Assembly: GCA_034414595.1 (NCBI GenBank)
Contig: DAOULY010000021.1
Location: 248,001-312,000 of the forward strand
Length of the DNA stretch: 64,000 nt
Source of the DNA: DAOULY01 sp034414595
GTDB taxonomy: Bacteria > Chloroflexota > Dehalococcoidia > SZUA-161 > JAUWZY01
Reading direction: 5' to 3'
Shown here: in pieces, positions 52,401-60,837 of the stretch
How positions within the stretch are numbered: position 1 is the first letter of the stretch
Layout: each line of letters opens with the position of its first letter
Program-made: the position numbers and the translations under genes
The notes under the pieces: model-generated
Told to the model about the DNA's origin: nothing
The model's database searches: none
Seen by the model: the letters and a program-made list of their open reading frames with translations, nothing else

Positions 52401-52772
52401 GAGATAGCACTTGGCGTGGAGAAAACCATCCTGGTAGGCGCGGACAGCCACTAGGTCACGACGTAAATAGGCAATGAGGTCTTCCACAGCGCGGAGCGTC
52501 TGCTCATCAAAGGGTGCCGCATTCAACTCTGCAACGAGCTGTTCAGCGGCACGAGGGCGCAGCCCAACCGAGGCCCCGTCCTTAGGTTCGTCGCCCAGCA
52601 GCAGGCGAAAGCTGCCCAAGTTCTCCAGCCCTTCTTGGAGCAAACGGAACCCCTGGACGTTGAAGTAGGCAGTAGCGATGTCCAACGCCTTACCAGCGTG
52701 CTCCGCCAGAATGGCGTTGAGGACATCCGCTAGGCGGTGCTTCTGGTTGTCGATGACGTAGGGGGTCCGCAT
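49425..52772 (-). CDS. Fused phospholipase D-like nuclease and SNF2-type helicase
   Basis: A 1115-aa protein from ATG 52770-52772; an alternative TTG start is at 52790. Residues 1-200 form a PLD-like domain: HAKCYLFYNDLPFG is the HxK piece and IVGSSNFTGPGL is the classical GSxN piece, with NRELNL behind. Residues 280 onward form an SF2 helicase: VGLGKTWIGKKL (Walker A), VILVDECHNFRNRST (DECH box) and LITATPVNN. The C-terminal lobe has VIFTYYRDTARYLY and TDVLSEGQNLQDCG followed by VQRAGRIDRIG (motif VI). It would be the nuclease-translocase of the operon. Confidence 0.85.
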   Translation of the reverse strand: MRTPYVIDNQKHRLADVLNAILAEHAGKALDIATAYFNVQGFRLLQEGLENLGSFRLLLGDEPKDGASVGLRPRAAEQLVAELNAAPFDEQTLRAVEDLIAYLRRDLVAVRAYQDGFLHAKCYLFYNDLPFGGADRFQPLAAIVGSSNFTGPGLTTNRELNLSHKAVLSEEEVAQAGPQTVADPGEMAHRQHLMSLVGAQAITELDRWFQRQWDASRDFKDQLIELLDASKFGQKEYTPYQIYMKALFEYFKDDLDTDVPTATRSAVELAEFQEDAVKKARKILARYDGVLIGDSVGLGKTWIGKKLLEDYAYHQRQKALVVCPASLRKMWADELQAATIATTMLSQEEVGQGDFDPTPYADADVILVDECHNFRNRSTQRYENLERIISDHGARGRHGARKKIILITATPVNNNIFDLYNQITLFTGGDRSYFAGAGIGDLYRFFLNARRAGAEHSSGITLFNLLEEVVIRRTRAFIRKAYAKATIGGKTIQWPDRKLKTVRYNLEATYAGIYDEVVNAIEGLHLAPYQLETYKKAGVKRDEFEQGREEALAGIFKSRYLKRFESSIEAFRISIRRALEFTKTFESYVLDGKVLDGKVLDSTSFQKAMRYLSREDEEDDSTPASKADELDATEEAKRVLESLPSLDHTQFDLRRLHDVLQNDVDALTSVWHLIKNITPGQDAKLQVLKNLLAKDLKRQKVIVFTYYRDTARYLYRELTGDRGADFLRSAGTPVIRRMDGGASPRERTRLIEAFAPRSNNRPELLGTEKEIDILISTDVLSEGQNLQDCGVLVNYDLHWNPTRMVQRAGRIDRIGSEFPLLWIHNMFPEEGLNRLLGLVESLSRKISDIDRTGFLDASILGEVVHPQNFNTLRRIMAEDGIVVEEQEQFAELASNEFLLQQLRGLLETGAGKMLKELPDGIHSGLAREGERGIFFYFTAPGARGEGRRHFWRYYDLQRSRVVDNRFLIANLIACSPDTPRVVGDADIFAIQEKVIEDILQSVREQQAVEAAPKVLDPLQQTLITLLRSYLNSPTVRRNHVKDAMQRLRQPMTHTGLRELRRAYERFQQNQDVAALLSSVGNLVQTDLADDRTAEGSATLLSREDLHLVCFDFVWS

Positions 52773-52773
52773 A

Positions 52774-53886
52774 CTACCTGCCGTTCCCAACCATCTGCAA
52801 GGCAGAAATGATCGGACTTGTTGCTTGTTCCGCTTCAGGCTCAGGGCTCCTCTGCAACACCTTAAAGTACGTCTTCGGATCGGTGAGCTTTGAAATCAAG
52901 AAGTCTACCCAGTCATCCGTGTAGATGTAGTCTCTATGGGGCACGTCATAATGACAATATTGGACTTTGCATGCAGTGGGGTCGCCTGCCCCAGCCGAAG
53001 GCCTAACCTTAAAATACTTCCAACACCTTGTATGATCATTGACTGTGAACTTGTAGCCTAACCGCGCTCGAATCTTAGTGACAACGTCGCTTGGCTTCAT
53101 TTCACCTGGATAAGCAACCGCGGACTCCCGGGTCTTGAGCAAAGTCACGGCTCTTTCGTATGATTCTCTAGACTTTTCATCTAGTGACGCAATGTTGATA
53201 AACTCCACTGCGAGGTCAGATGATCTGGCATGGTTACCTGTCTTAGGTAGCAAGAACACCTTGTAACTGTATTCCATGCTCTCTTGAATGTCCTGCGACA
53301 ACCCATTACGGAATCGTTGGACATAGTCGGGCACAGAAGGATACGCCCTACTTTGCAGTCTACGAATAGCGGCTGCTTTGCCGGATGGCGTGATGGTCGA
53401 GAATTGAAGCGAGACAGCCAGACTCTCGTTCAAGGACCACTTGTCTCCGAACTCCCTACTTAGAAGCGACTCGAAATTCAGTAGTAGCGCCTGGCATTCT
53501 CCAAAGATCTGATCGTCGAGTTGTGGCATACTGCGATGTTCGATCTTATTCCTCAAGCCAACGAAGAACTCGAGGTTCTTTCTTGCAGGCGGATTCTGAT
53601 CCAAATAAAACTGCCGCAGACACTCCGCCAACTCCCACGCCTTGCTTTCCCCTTCCACTTTCTCGTACCGTACGTATCGTCCCCGTCTTACCCTTACATG
53701 GAAGGGTAAGACCCCCTTTCTCAGGAATATGGCGTGAAATAAGGAAGTCCAAGCGACTACCATTAGCACGATATAGCCTCCTGACCGGAAGACAGTTCCT
53801 GGCCGGTTATAGGTCTCGACGGCCAAGAGCGCTGACTCTCGTGCCTTTGTTAGTGCTGCCCTGACCTCCCTGGGCAATCCTCTCAC
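52774..53886 (-). CDS. DUF3644/HEPN-like protein
   Basis: A 370-aa protein starting 4 bp inside the methylase gene (ATGA) and overlapping the helicase start. The N-terminal DUF3644 signature is ESALLAVETYNRPGTVFRSG, then MVVAWTSLFHAIFLRKG. LRNKIEHRSMPQ gives R-N-K-I-E-H, again an RX4H HEPN-type motif. The C-terminal 180 residues are unrecognised. DUF3644 is recurrent in defence islands, where a toxin or RNase role is suspected. Confidence 0.75.
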   Translation of the reverse strand: MRGLPREVRAALTKARESALLAVETYNRPGTVFRSGGYIVLMVVAWTSLFHAIFLRKGVLPFHVRVRRGRYVRYEKVEGESKAWELAECLRQFYLDQNPPARKNLEFFVGLRNKIEHRSMPQLDDQIFGECQALLLNFESLLSREFGDKWSLNESLAVSLQFSTITPSGKAAAIRRLQSRAYPSVPDYVQRFRNGLSQDIQESMEYSYKVFLLPKTGNHARSSDLAVEFINIASLDEKSRESYERAVTLLKTRESAVAYPGEMKPSDVVTKIRARLGYKFTVNDHTRCWKYFKVRPSAGAGDPTACKVQYCHYDVPHRDYIYTDDWVDFLISKLTDPKTYFKVLQRSPEPEAEQATSPIISALQMVGNGR

Positions 53887-56800
53887 AGCATCTCCTTCAA
53901 CCGCTTCTCAATAAACTGGGCGTCATCATCGGAGAGGCCGTAGCAGCGGAAGAGGACGGCGTCTATGGCGTCCTGAATGGGTTGGCTCGCCGACGCCAGA
54001 TGTGACCTCTCAGATCTGCTCTTGAGAACCCGTTGCGCCTCGATCTCCTGGATGCGGCGGCTCATGGCAATGATTGCCTTAGCTACATCCGCTGACAGCA
54101 TCCCTGGAGTCTCGCAAACGGAGGACAGTAGAGCCCCAAGATCCTTCCAATCTCCCTGCTCGAACAGAGGCTGCCACTCGACCATCGCTCCAGCACTCGT
54201 AAGGTTTGGTACCGGTAGATTGTTGAACTGGTATTCGTTGACCTTTGAATTCGTACTGCCAAGCCGAAAGTACCAATCCATCACTTTCGAATTGAGGAGT
54301 GCCATTAGGATGGTGAAGTCGATCTTGGAAGACGATTCCGTTACGTAGCTGATCGTATCGAAACAAAAGTGGCCAGCCGGAATCGCCGCTGCAATCAACC
54401 TGCGAAAGTTATTCTGTGGCGAGCTTCGCTGAAAGCCGATGCGGGCTTCACGATGGTCCCATGCCTTGCTGTCTTTCCGGACGCCTCGCTCTTTCAGAAA
54501 TGCCTTTACATTCAAGTACAAATCTCTGCCTTGGGAGGCTTCTCGAACCGCATAGAGGCATATTGCAGCCCCTCGGAGCACCAGCGATCCAATGGACTTC
54601 TCGGAGAGGAACTTCCTGTGAGTAGTCTCGTTAACTTCACCTTGGCTGTGGTCGGTCAATTTTCCAAGTCGGGTGACACCGCGGCTTAGTATCGCCATTG
54701 CTATGTCCCAATCTCTTTGTTCGCATGAAGGGATAGTGACGTTCTCAGGGTCGAAAGCAAGGAGTTGAGATGGAGTGACCTTCAAAGGTTCTGAGCGTTC
54801 CTCTACAAGGCGGCCTGGGTGGCTTCGAATCAGGAGAGGCTCGTCGTTCACCTCGTTCCGAGTCACGAACACGACTGTGGCCAGCTTTGCTTCAGGGAAG
54901 ACACGGTTCTTCGGGTCGTCCTTTTGAGGAAACGCCTCAATCGATGCGAGCCTAGTCTTCTCAAGTAGGAATCTTCTCACCTCACGAGACTGGTCATCTC
55001 CCAGGAGCGCCATCGGAACGATGAAGGAGAGCGCTCCTCTCCGATCCATTAGAGAGGCTGCCCGGCAAATGAACAGCTTGTACAGGTTAGTCTTACCTCG
55101 GATAGCTGGCTCGTATGTGGTTACACCCTTGAAATAATCCAGCTCTTGAGATACATCATACCCCAGCTCTTCACTTGCCAGCACGTCATAGGGTGGATTG
55201 CCGATCACCGCATCGAAGCCTTGCTCCTCCTTAGGCTTCCATGTATTCCGCTCCAGGTCGACGAAGGCTTCTGGGAACTCCAGGTCCCAGTGGAAGAATC
55301 TCTTATCTCTGCTCATCTCTGCGGCTCTGGCAATAACCTCCCGGTATTCGGGAGAGAGTCCCCGCCCGCCCGAGCGGATCTCTTCCACGTACTCACGCCC
55401 TACGAGAGTCAGGTACTCCTGGGCCCGGGCGTTGCCGAAGTTGCGGCTCACCCAGATGTCCAGGGCTGCCTTATAGGGGTATATTTCCCGCTCGAAGCTG
55501 TTGAACAGGCTACGGCTCCGCTCGGCCTGATCTACCGTCGCGTCGGGGATGCGCCTCAGCTCCTCGATCATGGCAGTAGCAGAGAGCAGACCTTGGAAAG
55601 GGCCGCCAAAGAGGTCACCCACATGGCCCTTCTTCTGGGCCGCCAACTCCGCCTCTACCTCTTGAACTGTAGTGCCGATGAGGGAGTTCCCCGGCTTCAA
55701 ATGGTGGTCCAGGAATGAGAGCGGCGCTCCCAGGGTGAAGCAGTCCAACCAGAGGGAGACCTTGGCCAGCTCCACTGCCATGGGGTTCAGGTCTACTCCG
55801 TAGATACAACGCTTGAGAACGTGTCGCTTCAACAGATTGATGTCGGTGAGGCGCGCTGTGTCAATACTGACACCTTGGCGCTCCATCTCGGTGAGAATGG
55901 CCCGGCGAGTCTCGTCGAGGAAGGCCGTCACCGGGTTCCAGGGGAATGCCTGGAGGAACCCGTCCCGCTGGCCCAGAATGCGGTCGCAGACGAAGTCCAC
56001 CGCCTCAACCAGAAAGTGGCCGGAGCCCATGGCTGGGTCCAGAACCCGCAGGTCAAAAAGGTCGTCTACTAAGTGGAGATAGGTATTGGCGACCTTGGCT
56101 GGGTCTTCAGGTTTCAGGCCTTGCTTCACCAGGTTTTCGTTGCGCCTCTGGGCATTGCGGTAGGCCTGTTGGGCTTCACGGAATTTGGCGCGCAGCTCTG
56201 CAAACCGCTTCTCCAGCACCGGACCAACGGTGTGCTCCACGATGTACTTCACGATGTGGTCGGGTGTGTAGTAGGAGCCGGTCGCTCTTCGCTCCCGTCG
56301 GTCATTCTCCAGGTATACATCCCCAGGCCGGTAGACACGCTCCTCCGCGTTGCGTCCTCGGCCTTTGGTGAGAACCTTGCGCTTGGTCTTGATGGCCTCA
56401 CGGTATGGAATGACTTCCTCGGTCTTCTTTCCCTGGACGACTGCCATCTTCTCCGGTGCGATCCGGATCTTGAACTCGAGAAGCCCTTCATAGATGGAGC
56501 CAAGCTGCCGCACGCCCATGGACTTATAGTCAATGAACACCAGGCTCTGTCGCTTCTCGTCGATGTCCCGGGCCAAGCGGTCCAGGCCAAGGGCCAGATA
56601 GCGGTCAGGAATCTTGTGCTGGAGCAGAAAGCGGGCGATCTCTGCCTCCGGCGAATGGTCTGTGTGGTGTGGCTTGGTCAGAAAGAGGCCGCCGTTGTAC
56701 AATGGCACGTTCAGGTCACGGCTCCCTTGGTCAACCAAGGCGAAAAGCTTGAGCAAACGGTCATAGAGCGTCGTGGAGTTGGCCGAATAGGCTTTTCGCA

Positions 56801-58364
56801 GCCTCGTCGGCGCCTCGTCCAGAATGTCCCCAGCCTTGGCCGCTACCTCCTCCTTCATCTGAGTCAGGCTGTGCTCCCAGTAGCCGCGCACCTCCTTGAC
56901 TGGCAGGAGGTCGCGTGACTCTGCGTATAGCAAGAATAAGAGCCGATAGAGAAAGGTCAGCGTGCCCTGGAATACCTGGCGACGGAATCCCTCGTCTGGC
57001 TCTTGCTTGAGCGCCAACTGCTGGGCAATAGGAAGGAGTGTTCCCTGTTGGGCGCCGGTCAATGGTGGCTGAGCCTTGAGGTGCTCGATGAACCCCTCGG
57101 CGATGTGGGGGAATATCTCTTCAAACACACGGTGTTTCAGGCGCTCTCCCAAGCCCTTAGCATAGCTCTCGCTCTCCTCCACCAGTTCGTCTAGGAAGGA
57201 GAGGCTGCGGGTCTGGCCATCCCGCACAACACTCTGTAGTATGAAGGCGGTTGCTCGGAACAAGAGCCAGAAGTAGCGGAAGGCCTCGTTTGGGTCGCTC
57301 ATCGCCAGAGTCTCGTCCAGGTCAATCTCGTAGTAGTTGGTAGCGCGGGAGTGGGCTCGTGCTGAGTAGAGGCGCCAGAGTTTTCCATTGGTCACAATAG
57401 CCCATGGCGCCTCGCCAGAGTCTAGCAAGGCTACTACCCTAGCGCCTGGATTCTCATCAGCTGCCTCTATGTCGCGGGTCTCATCTCGTCCGTCCAGATT
57501 CCGGTTCCAAGAGTACGCGAGACAGACTGCCACAGGCTTGTCCGGGGCTTCAGTGGAGTACAGCCAGAAATGAGGCTTCGTGGTGTCGGTACCAGCCGAC
57601 TCAGTGAATGCATTAAATCCCAGTGCTTCAAGTGCTGGTTCCAGGAGGAGCTGGCGAGTGCTTGACGCAGGTTGGCCACTGAGACGCTGGCGGGCAGAGA
57701 ATAGCAGCTCACGCAGTCGGTGATAGGTAACTTCTGGACGTTCATGCCACTCCGGTCTTTCCGGAAGGCGCTCGTTCAGATAGTAGTCAGAGAATAGAGC
57801 CCGGTTATTGAACAGGGGCTCAGACCATTCGGCGACGGTATAGGCAGAGAGGAGCTTGTCGTACTGTGCATCTGAGTCAGCTTCCGTGTAGGTAAACCGA
57901 CGGAGGACACGGAGATGGACAGTTGAGGGATTGCGACGATTTATCGTGAGGATGCGGGGGCGGACCGAGACCTGACGGGTTACCATGGCTGTCGTCGGAG
58001 ACGCGGGGAGAGCCCGCTCAAGGAGCACGAAGTCCAGGCGCTCGTAGTCATCGGTCAGGACGAGAAGATAGTTGCCGGCGCGATTTCGGAGAGCCCGGGC
58101 CAAGCCATGCGTCGCGGCCACTGTGACCGAGGAGAGTTCCACCAAGTAGATGTCCAGTGGCTCGGCGCCATCGTCCTGCACTGCTACCCGCTCGATGCGC
58201 TGGATCTGGCCCTGGAGCGACTCGGCTGTGATGCCCATGGCCGCCGGGGTCTGCGGCAGCCGGGAATCTGTGTTATACCCGAGATGTGCAAAGAAGGAAA
58301 CGACGCTGTCGCTATTGGCGAGCATCTGGATATCAGCCGAGGAGAGGTCCCTATCGTCGCTCAT
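53883..58364 (-). CDS. Large Eco57I/PglX-like DNA adenine methyltransferase
   Basis: A 1493-aa protein. The central and C-terminal parts are an N6-adenine methyltransferase with motif I VLDPAMGSGHFLVEAVDF and motif IV FDAVIGNPPYDVL, plus a C-terminal target-recognition region. The N-terminal 400 residues resemble an HsdR-like nuclease domain that appears degenerate: the usual E-x-K strand reads KPVAVCLAYSWNRNL, with no E-x-K. Protection of host DNA by methylation is the expected role. The start overlaps the RHH gene by 14 bp. Confidence 0.85.
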   Translation of the reverse strand: MSDDRDLSSADIQMLANSDSVVSFFAHLGYNTDSRLPQTPAAMGITAESLQGQIQRIERVAVQDDGAEPLDIYLVELSSVTVAATHGLARALRNRAGNYLLVLTDDYERLDFVLLERALPASPTTAMVTRQVSVRPRILTINRRNPSTVHLRVLRRFTYTEADSDAQYDKLLSAYTVAEWSEPLFNNRALFSDYYLNERLPERPEWHERPEVTYHRLRELLFSARQRLSGQPASSTRQLLLEPALEALGFNAFTESAGTDTTKPHFWLYSTEAPDKPVAVCLAYSWNRNLDGRDETRDIEAADENPGARVVALLDSGEAPWAIVTNGKLWRLYSARAHSRATNYYEIDLDETLAMSDPNEAFRYFWLLFRATAFILQSVVRDGQTRSLSFLDELVEESESYAKGLGERLKHRVFEEIFPHIAEGFIEHLKAQPPLTGAQQGTLLPIAQQLALKQEPDEGFRRQVFQGTLTFLYRLLFLLYAESRDLLPVKEVRGYWEHSLTQMKEEVAAKAGDILDEAPTRLRKAYSANSTTLYDRLLKLFALVDQGSRDLNVPLYNGGLFLTKPHHTDHSPEAEIARFLLQHKIPDRYLALGLDRLARDIDEKRQSLVFIDYKSMGVRQLGSIYEGLLEFKIRIAPEKMAVVQGKKTEEVIPYREAIKTKRKVLTKGRGRNAEERVYRPGDVYLENDRRERRATGSYYTPDHIVKYIVEHTVGPVLEKRFAELRAKFREAQQAYRNAQRRNENLVKQGLKPEDPAKVANTYLHLVDDLFDLRVLDPAMGSGHFLVEAVDFVCDRILGQRDGFLQAFPWNPVTAFLDETRRAILTEMERQGVSIDTARLTDINLLKRHVLKRCIYGVDLNPMAVELAKVSLWLDCFTLGAPLSFLDHHLKPGNSLIGTTVQEVEAELAAQKKGHVGDLFGGPFQGLLSATAMIEELRRIPDATVDQAERSRSLFNSFEREIYPYKAALDIWVSRNFGNARAQEYLTLVGREYVEEIRSGGRGLSPEYREVIARAAEMSRDKRFFHWDLEFPEAFVDLERNTWKPKEEQGFDAVIGNPPYDVLASEELGYDVSQELDYFKGVTTYEPAIRGKTNLYKLFICRAASLMDRRGALSFIVPMALLGDDQSREVRRFLLEKTRLASIEAFPQKDDPKNRVFPEAKLATVVFVTRNEVNDEPLLIRSHPGRLVEERSEPLKVTPSQLLAFDPENVTIPSCEQRDWDIAMAILSRGVTRLGKLTDHSQGEVNETTHRKFLSEKSIGSLVLRGAAICLYAVREASQGRDLYLNVKAFLKERGVRKDSKAWDHREARIGFQRSSPQNNFRRLIAAAIPAGHFCFDTISYVTESSSKIDFTILMALLNSKVMDWYFRLGSTNSKVNEYQFNNLPVPNLTSAGAMVEWQPLFEQGDWKDLGALLSSVCETPGMLSADVAKAIIAMSRRIQEIEAQRVLKSRSERSHLASASQPIQDAIDAVLFRCYGLSDDDAQFIEKRLKEML

Positions 58365-58704
58365 TTCTTTTTTGCGCTCTCGAACGAAGTTTCTGATGCA
58401 GGATCTCTACGCCGTCTTCACCAAATCGCTGCTTCAGTCGCCGCCACACGAGTCTGCTCAGTTCGTTGTTGTTAGAGCTTTCGGCTCCATCTGGTGCCGA
58501 GAAATACGTGTCGAGTTCTTCGGCACTCCAATCCCGCGGATGATTTGGAATCTCACTCACACGTTGGTCAATAGACCTTAGAACCTGCGCAAGAGTGTGT
58601 AACATCTCGGAGTAGTTCTCAAAGTAGAAGGCCTCCTTGAGTCGCTCAAGTTCTGCAATCAGTTCAGGGGTCGTCCGAATGCCCAGAGTCTTAGTCTTTG
58701 CCAT
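58351..58704 (-). CDS. Ribbon-helix-helix-like regulator leading the defence operon
   Basis: A 117-aa protein with an RHH-like start (TKTLGIRTTPELIAELERLK), then helices and a very basic C-terminus (RSRAQKRNERR). It is the first gene of the operon and overlaps the methylase start. Its own promoter at 58735-58763 carries a palindrome. Autoregulation of the operon is a strong inference. An antitoxin-like role against the HEPN proteins is also possible. Confidence 0.7.
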   Translation of the reverse strand: MAKTKTLGIRTTPELIAELERLKEAFYFENYSEMLHTLAQVLRSIDQRVSEIPNHPRDWSAEELDTYFSAPDGAESSNNNELSRLVWRRLKQRFGEDGVEILHQKLRSRAQKRNERR

Positions 58705-58734
58705 GCACCTGCCTCTCTCGCAAAAGCTTGCCTA

Positions 58735-58763
58735 ATGCTAACATTGTTAACCTGGCTAGTCAA
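58735..58763 (-). promoter_or_regulatory. Promoter and operator of the defence operon
   Basis: On the minus strand TTGACT (58758-58763), 17 bp, TAGCAT (58735-58740). The palindrome GCTAACATTGTTAAC (58737-58751, one mismatch) covers the -10 region, a natural site for the RHH protein encoded first in the operon. Confidence 0.7.
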
Positions 58764-58898
58764 GAATTGGAAACAGCGTCTGAAGACAGTTACAGGAGAA
58801 TGCTGCCGGCTGATTAGTCAGCGCAGCAAGTTTAACATACCTGACGAATGTTTAGCAGGCTACCGAAATTCGTGGGCTGGTTTGTACCCCTGAGAGAG

Positions 58899-58953
58899 TT
58901 AACGATTTGCTTAGGTGAGTTGTATAATAAATCAGCATATCAGTCCCGACTGA
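58899..58953 (+). promoter_or_regulatory. Promoter and palindrome of the divergent nuclease-like gene
   Basis: TTAACG (58899-58904), 18 bp, perfect TATAAT (58923-58928), then TCAGTC-CC-GACTGA (58940-58953) in the leader, a likely operator. Confidence 0.65.
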
Positions 58954-58995
58954 CAAGATATTTCACGGCACTTATTAGCGTATAAGGAGGTTGTT

Positions 58996-60003
58996 GTGAC
59001 AGTGGGAAATTTTCAATCTATTGTGTCGAATATTAACATAAAGGCAGAAAAACATGCCATAGGCGACCTTGCAAGAATACGTAAAGAATTAAAAGGGAGA
59101 AGCCAACTTCCTCGTGTTATCTTTCCCAAGCCGACGACTTTCGACACATACGCTTTTCATTATGGAGGACGAAGAGAGCTTCAATTCAATATTGGTTTGG
59201 AAGGAGATGACTCTAGCGAGCTCAGGTATGGAGTTGCTTTTTCGCTCGAAACAAACCAAACACTGCCCAGTATTGACGTACTCATCCCTAAGATAAGACT
59301 CTTCAACGATTTCATACAATTGTATTCGGAAAAATATGGGGACATGCGGATGTGGCACTATATAAACGAGTTACGAAGCACCGACTACATCCCGGGACCC
59401 ATATCTCCTAATATCGTGACCGAGGGCGTTTTCATCTTTCTCGGTAATCGACAGAAGCTCGACAAGTTAAATTACGAACTTATTCTTAATGACCTCGATA
59501 GGCTTCTCCCTCTATATAAATATGTTGAGAGCAATGGCAATCTGCAGCCTATATTGGCTGTCAATAAGGAGCCATTTAAATTCCGGCCAGGATTTACTTC
59601 CAAGGCATCGACGGCTGAAGTGTCCCAAATGGAAAAGCAGCTCGATATCACTCTTCGGCACAATACTTTGCAAGAGGCCTTATGCAAAAAGCTGGTAAAA
59701 AAGTACGGAGCCAAAAACGTAGGCGATGAGCAACCGAATGGTGCTGGTACTAGTATTGATGCAGTCGTTCGACACGGAACAGACTTCTGGTTCTATGAGA
59801 TAAAGACTGCGAATTCACCACGTGCGTGTCTTCGCCAAGCTATCGGTCAACTGCTTGAATACGCTTTCTGGCCTGGTGCCCAACAAGCGAATCGCCTGAT
59901 TGTTGTCGGTGAAAAGACCTTGGACAAAGAAGGCAAACAGTACCTTCAAATATTGAAAAAGCGGTTCCAACTCCCTATTAGTTATGAACACATCTCTGTC
60001 TGA
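58996..60003 (+). CDS. PD-(D/E)XK-like nuclease, divergent neighbour of the defence operon
   Basis: A 335-aa protein from GTG 58996 with aaggaggttgt upstream. The C-terminal 120 residues look like a nuclease core: NTLQEALCKKLVKKYGAKNV (helix with Glu), then GTSIDAVVRHG (metal-binding Asp) and DFWFYEIKTANSP with E-x-K, then RQAIGQLLEYAFWPG. The N-terminal 200 residues are unrecognised. The coding region is AT-rich relative to the operon next door. It may be a separate single-gene restriction-like system or a partner of the five-gene operon. Confidence 0.72.
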   Translation: MTVGNFQSIVSNINIKAEKHAIGDLARIRKELKGRSQLPRVIFPKPTTFDTYAFHYGGRRELQFNIGLEGDDSSELRYGVAFSLETNQTLPSIDVLIPKIRLFNDFIQLYSEKYGDMRMWHYINELRSTDYIPGPISPNIVTEGVFIFLGNRQKLDKLNYELILNDLDRLLPLYKYVESNGNLQPILAVNKEPFKFRPGFTSKASTAEVSQMEKQLDITLRHNTLQEALCKKLVKKYGAKNVGDEQPNGAGTSIDAVVRHGTDFWFYEIKTANSPRACLRQAIGQLLEYAFWPGAQQANRLIVVGEKTLDKEGKQYLQILKKRFQLPISYEHISV

Positions 60004-60442
60004 GTGCAAGCTGTATTAGAGCAGCGTTACGTACGGGACTGATTACTATCGTTGCACAATCCTCGGTTTTGTTCACCCTGCGCCGGGGATTTTTAAGCTG
60101 GTGGACAGGCCAGCTCCAACACCGACAACTCTAATATAAAAAGTGGTATCATTATTGGGGGCTGGTCACACCATCCATCTTTTTCACACCTCCTGTCATA
60201 ATTACTATGCTTACGTTAGCACAAGCTAGTGACAACTAGGTTGTCACAATGTCAGAGACATTTTTTACTGCATGGGTATTCTGTCCGGCCAATAGTTCTC
60301 GCTTAGTGTTCCCGCAATAGATTTCAATGAATTCTATGATGACAGTCATACCTTGTGTTTGATAAAACCCTAGAGAACACATCTATTGACAGGTTTGATA
60401 AACTCGCTTAACCTTGAAGTAAGAAGCATAGGAGGAATAAAA
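60004..60442. other. Gap with palindrome, upstream of small-gene operon
   Basis: No gene supported. It holds GTGACAA-CTAGG-TTGTCAC (60229-60247), possibly an operator or IS-related end, and a possible promoter TTGACA (60386-60391), 17 bp, TAACCT (60409-60414) for the small genes that follow. Confidence 0.5.
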
Positions 60443-60670
60443 ATGCCAAAAAGCACATGGTCGGACACAAAGGGTCACCACTGGTTTGACAAAAGTGCTC
60501 GGAATGAGATGCCACTTCTAGGGGTCGCATATGGCAGCTTCATCACACCAATGAAAGGGTGGCAGCATGTTCAGGCCCATCGGGATACACGAATATTCGG
60601 ACGAATAGGTGCTGTGGCTAGATACGATGTCAATAGGATTATTGAAGGTGAAGGTTTCTTAATGTTCTGA
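60443..60670 (+). CDS. Small unknown protein (75 aa)
   Basis: Starts ATG 60443 behind ggaggaataaaa. MPKSTWSDTKGHHWFDKSAR, then ITPMKGWQHVQAHRDTRIFG. No family recognised. It is followed by a basic 37-aa gene and a truncated one, all with good ribosome sites. Confidence 0.65.
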   Translation: MPKSTWSDTKGHHWFDKSARNEMPLLGVAYGSFITPMKGWQHVQAHRDTRIFGRIGAVARYDVNRIIEGEGFLMF

Positions 60671-60697
60671 GGGGGTAACATTAGGAAGGAGGAAGAA

Positions 60698-60811
60698 ATG
60701 AAGATGAAGGAAGTTAGAGAAAAGTTTCCCGGTGTGCAGAAGGGCGGACTGGAGGATAGGACGATTAAGAAAGTGAGGCAGCAGGCTAGAAAGGCCAAGC
60801 CGAAGAAATAA
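60698..60811 (+). CDS. Small basic protein (37 aa)
   Basis: MKMKEVREKFPGVQKGGLED, then RTIKKVRQQARKAKPKK. A strong aaggagga ribosome site precedes the ATG, and the strongly basic C-terminus suggests nucleic-acid binding. Downstream of the 75-aa gene in one transcript. Confidence 0.55.
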   Translation: MKMKEVREKFPGVQKGGLEDRTIKKVRQQARKAKPKK

Positions 60812-60837
60812 CATCCTCTTGTAGATAAAGGAGACTA

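Noticed and set aside
48674..58763. Calling the operon BREX or DISARM
   Set aside because: PglZ, BrxC/PglY, BrxL/Lon and the DUF1998 gene drmB are not in the window; only methylase and helicase parts are shared.
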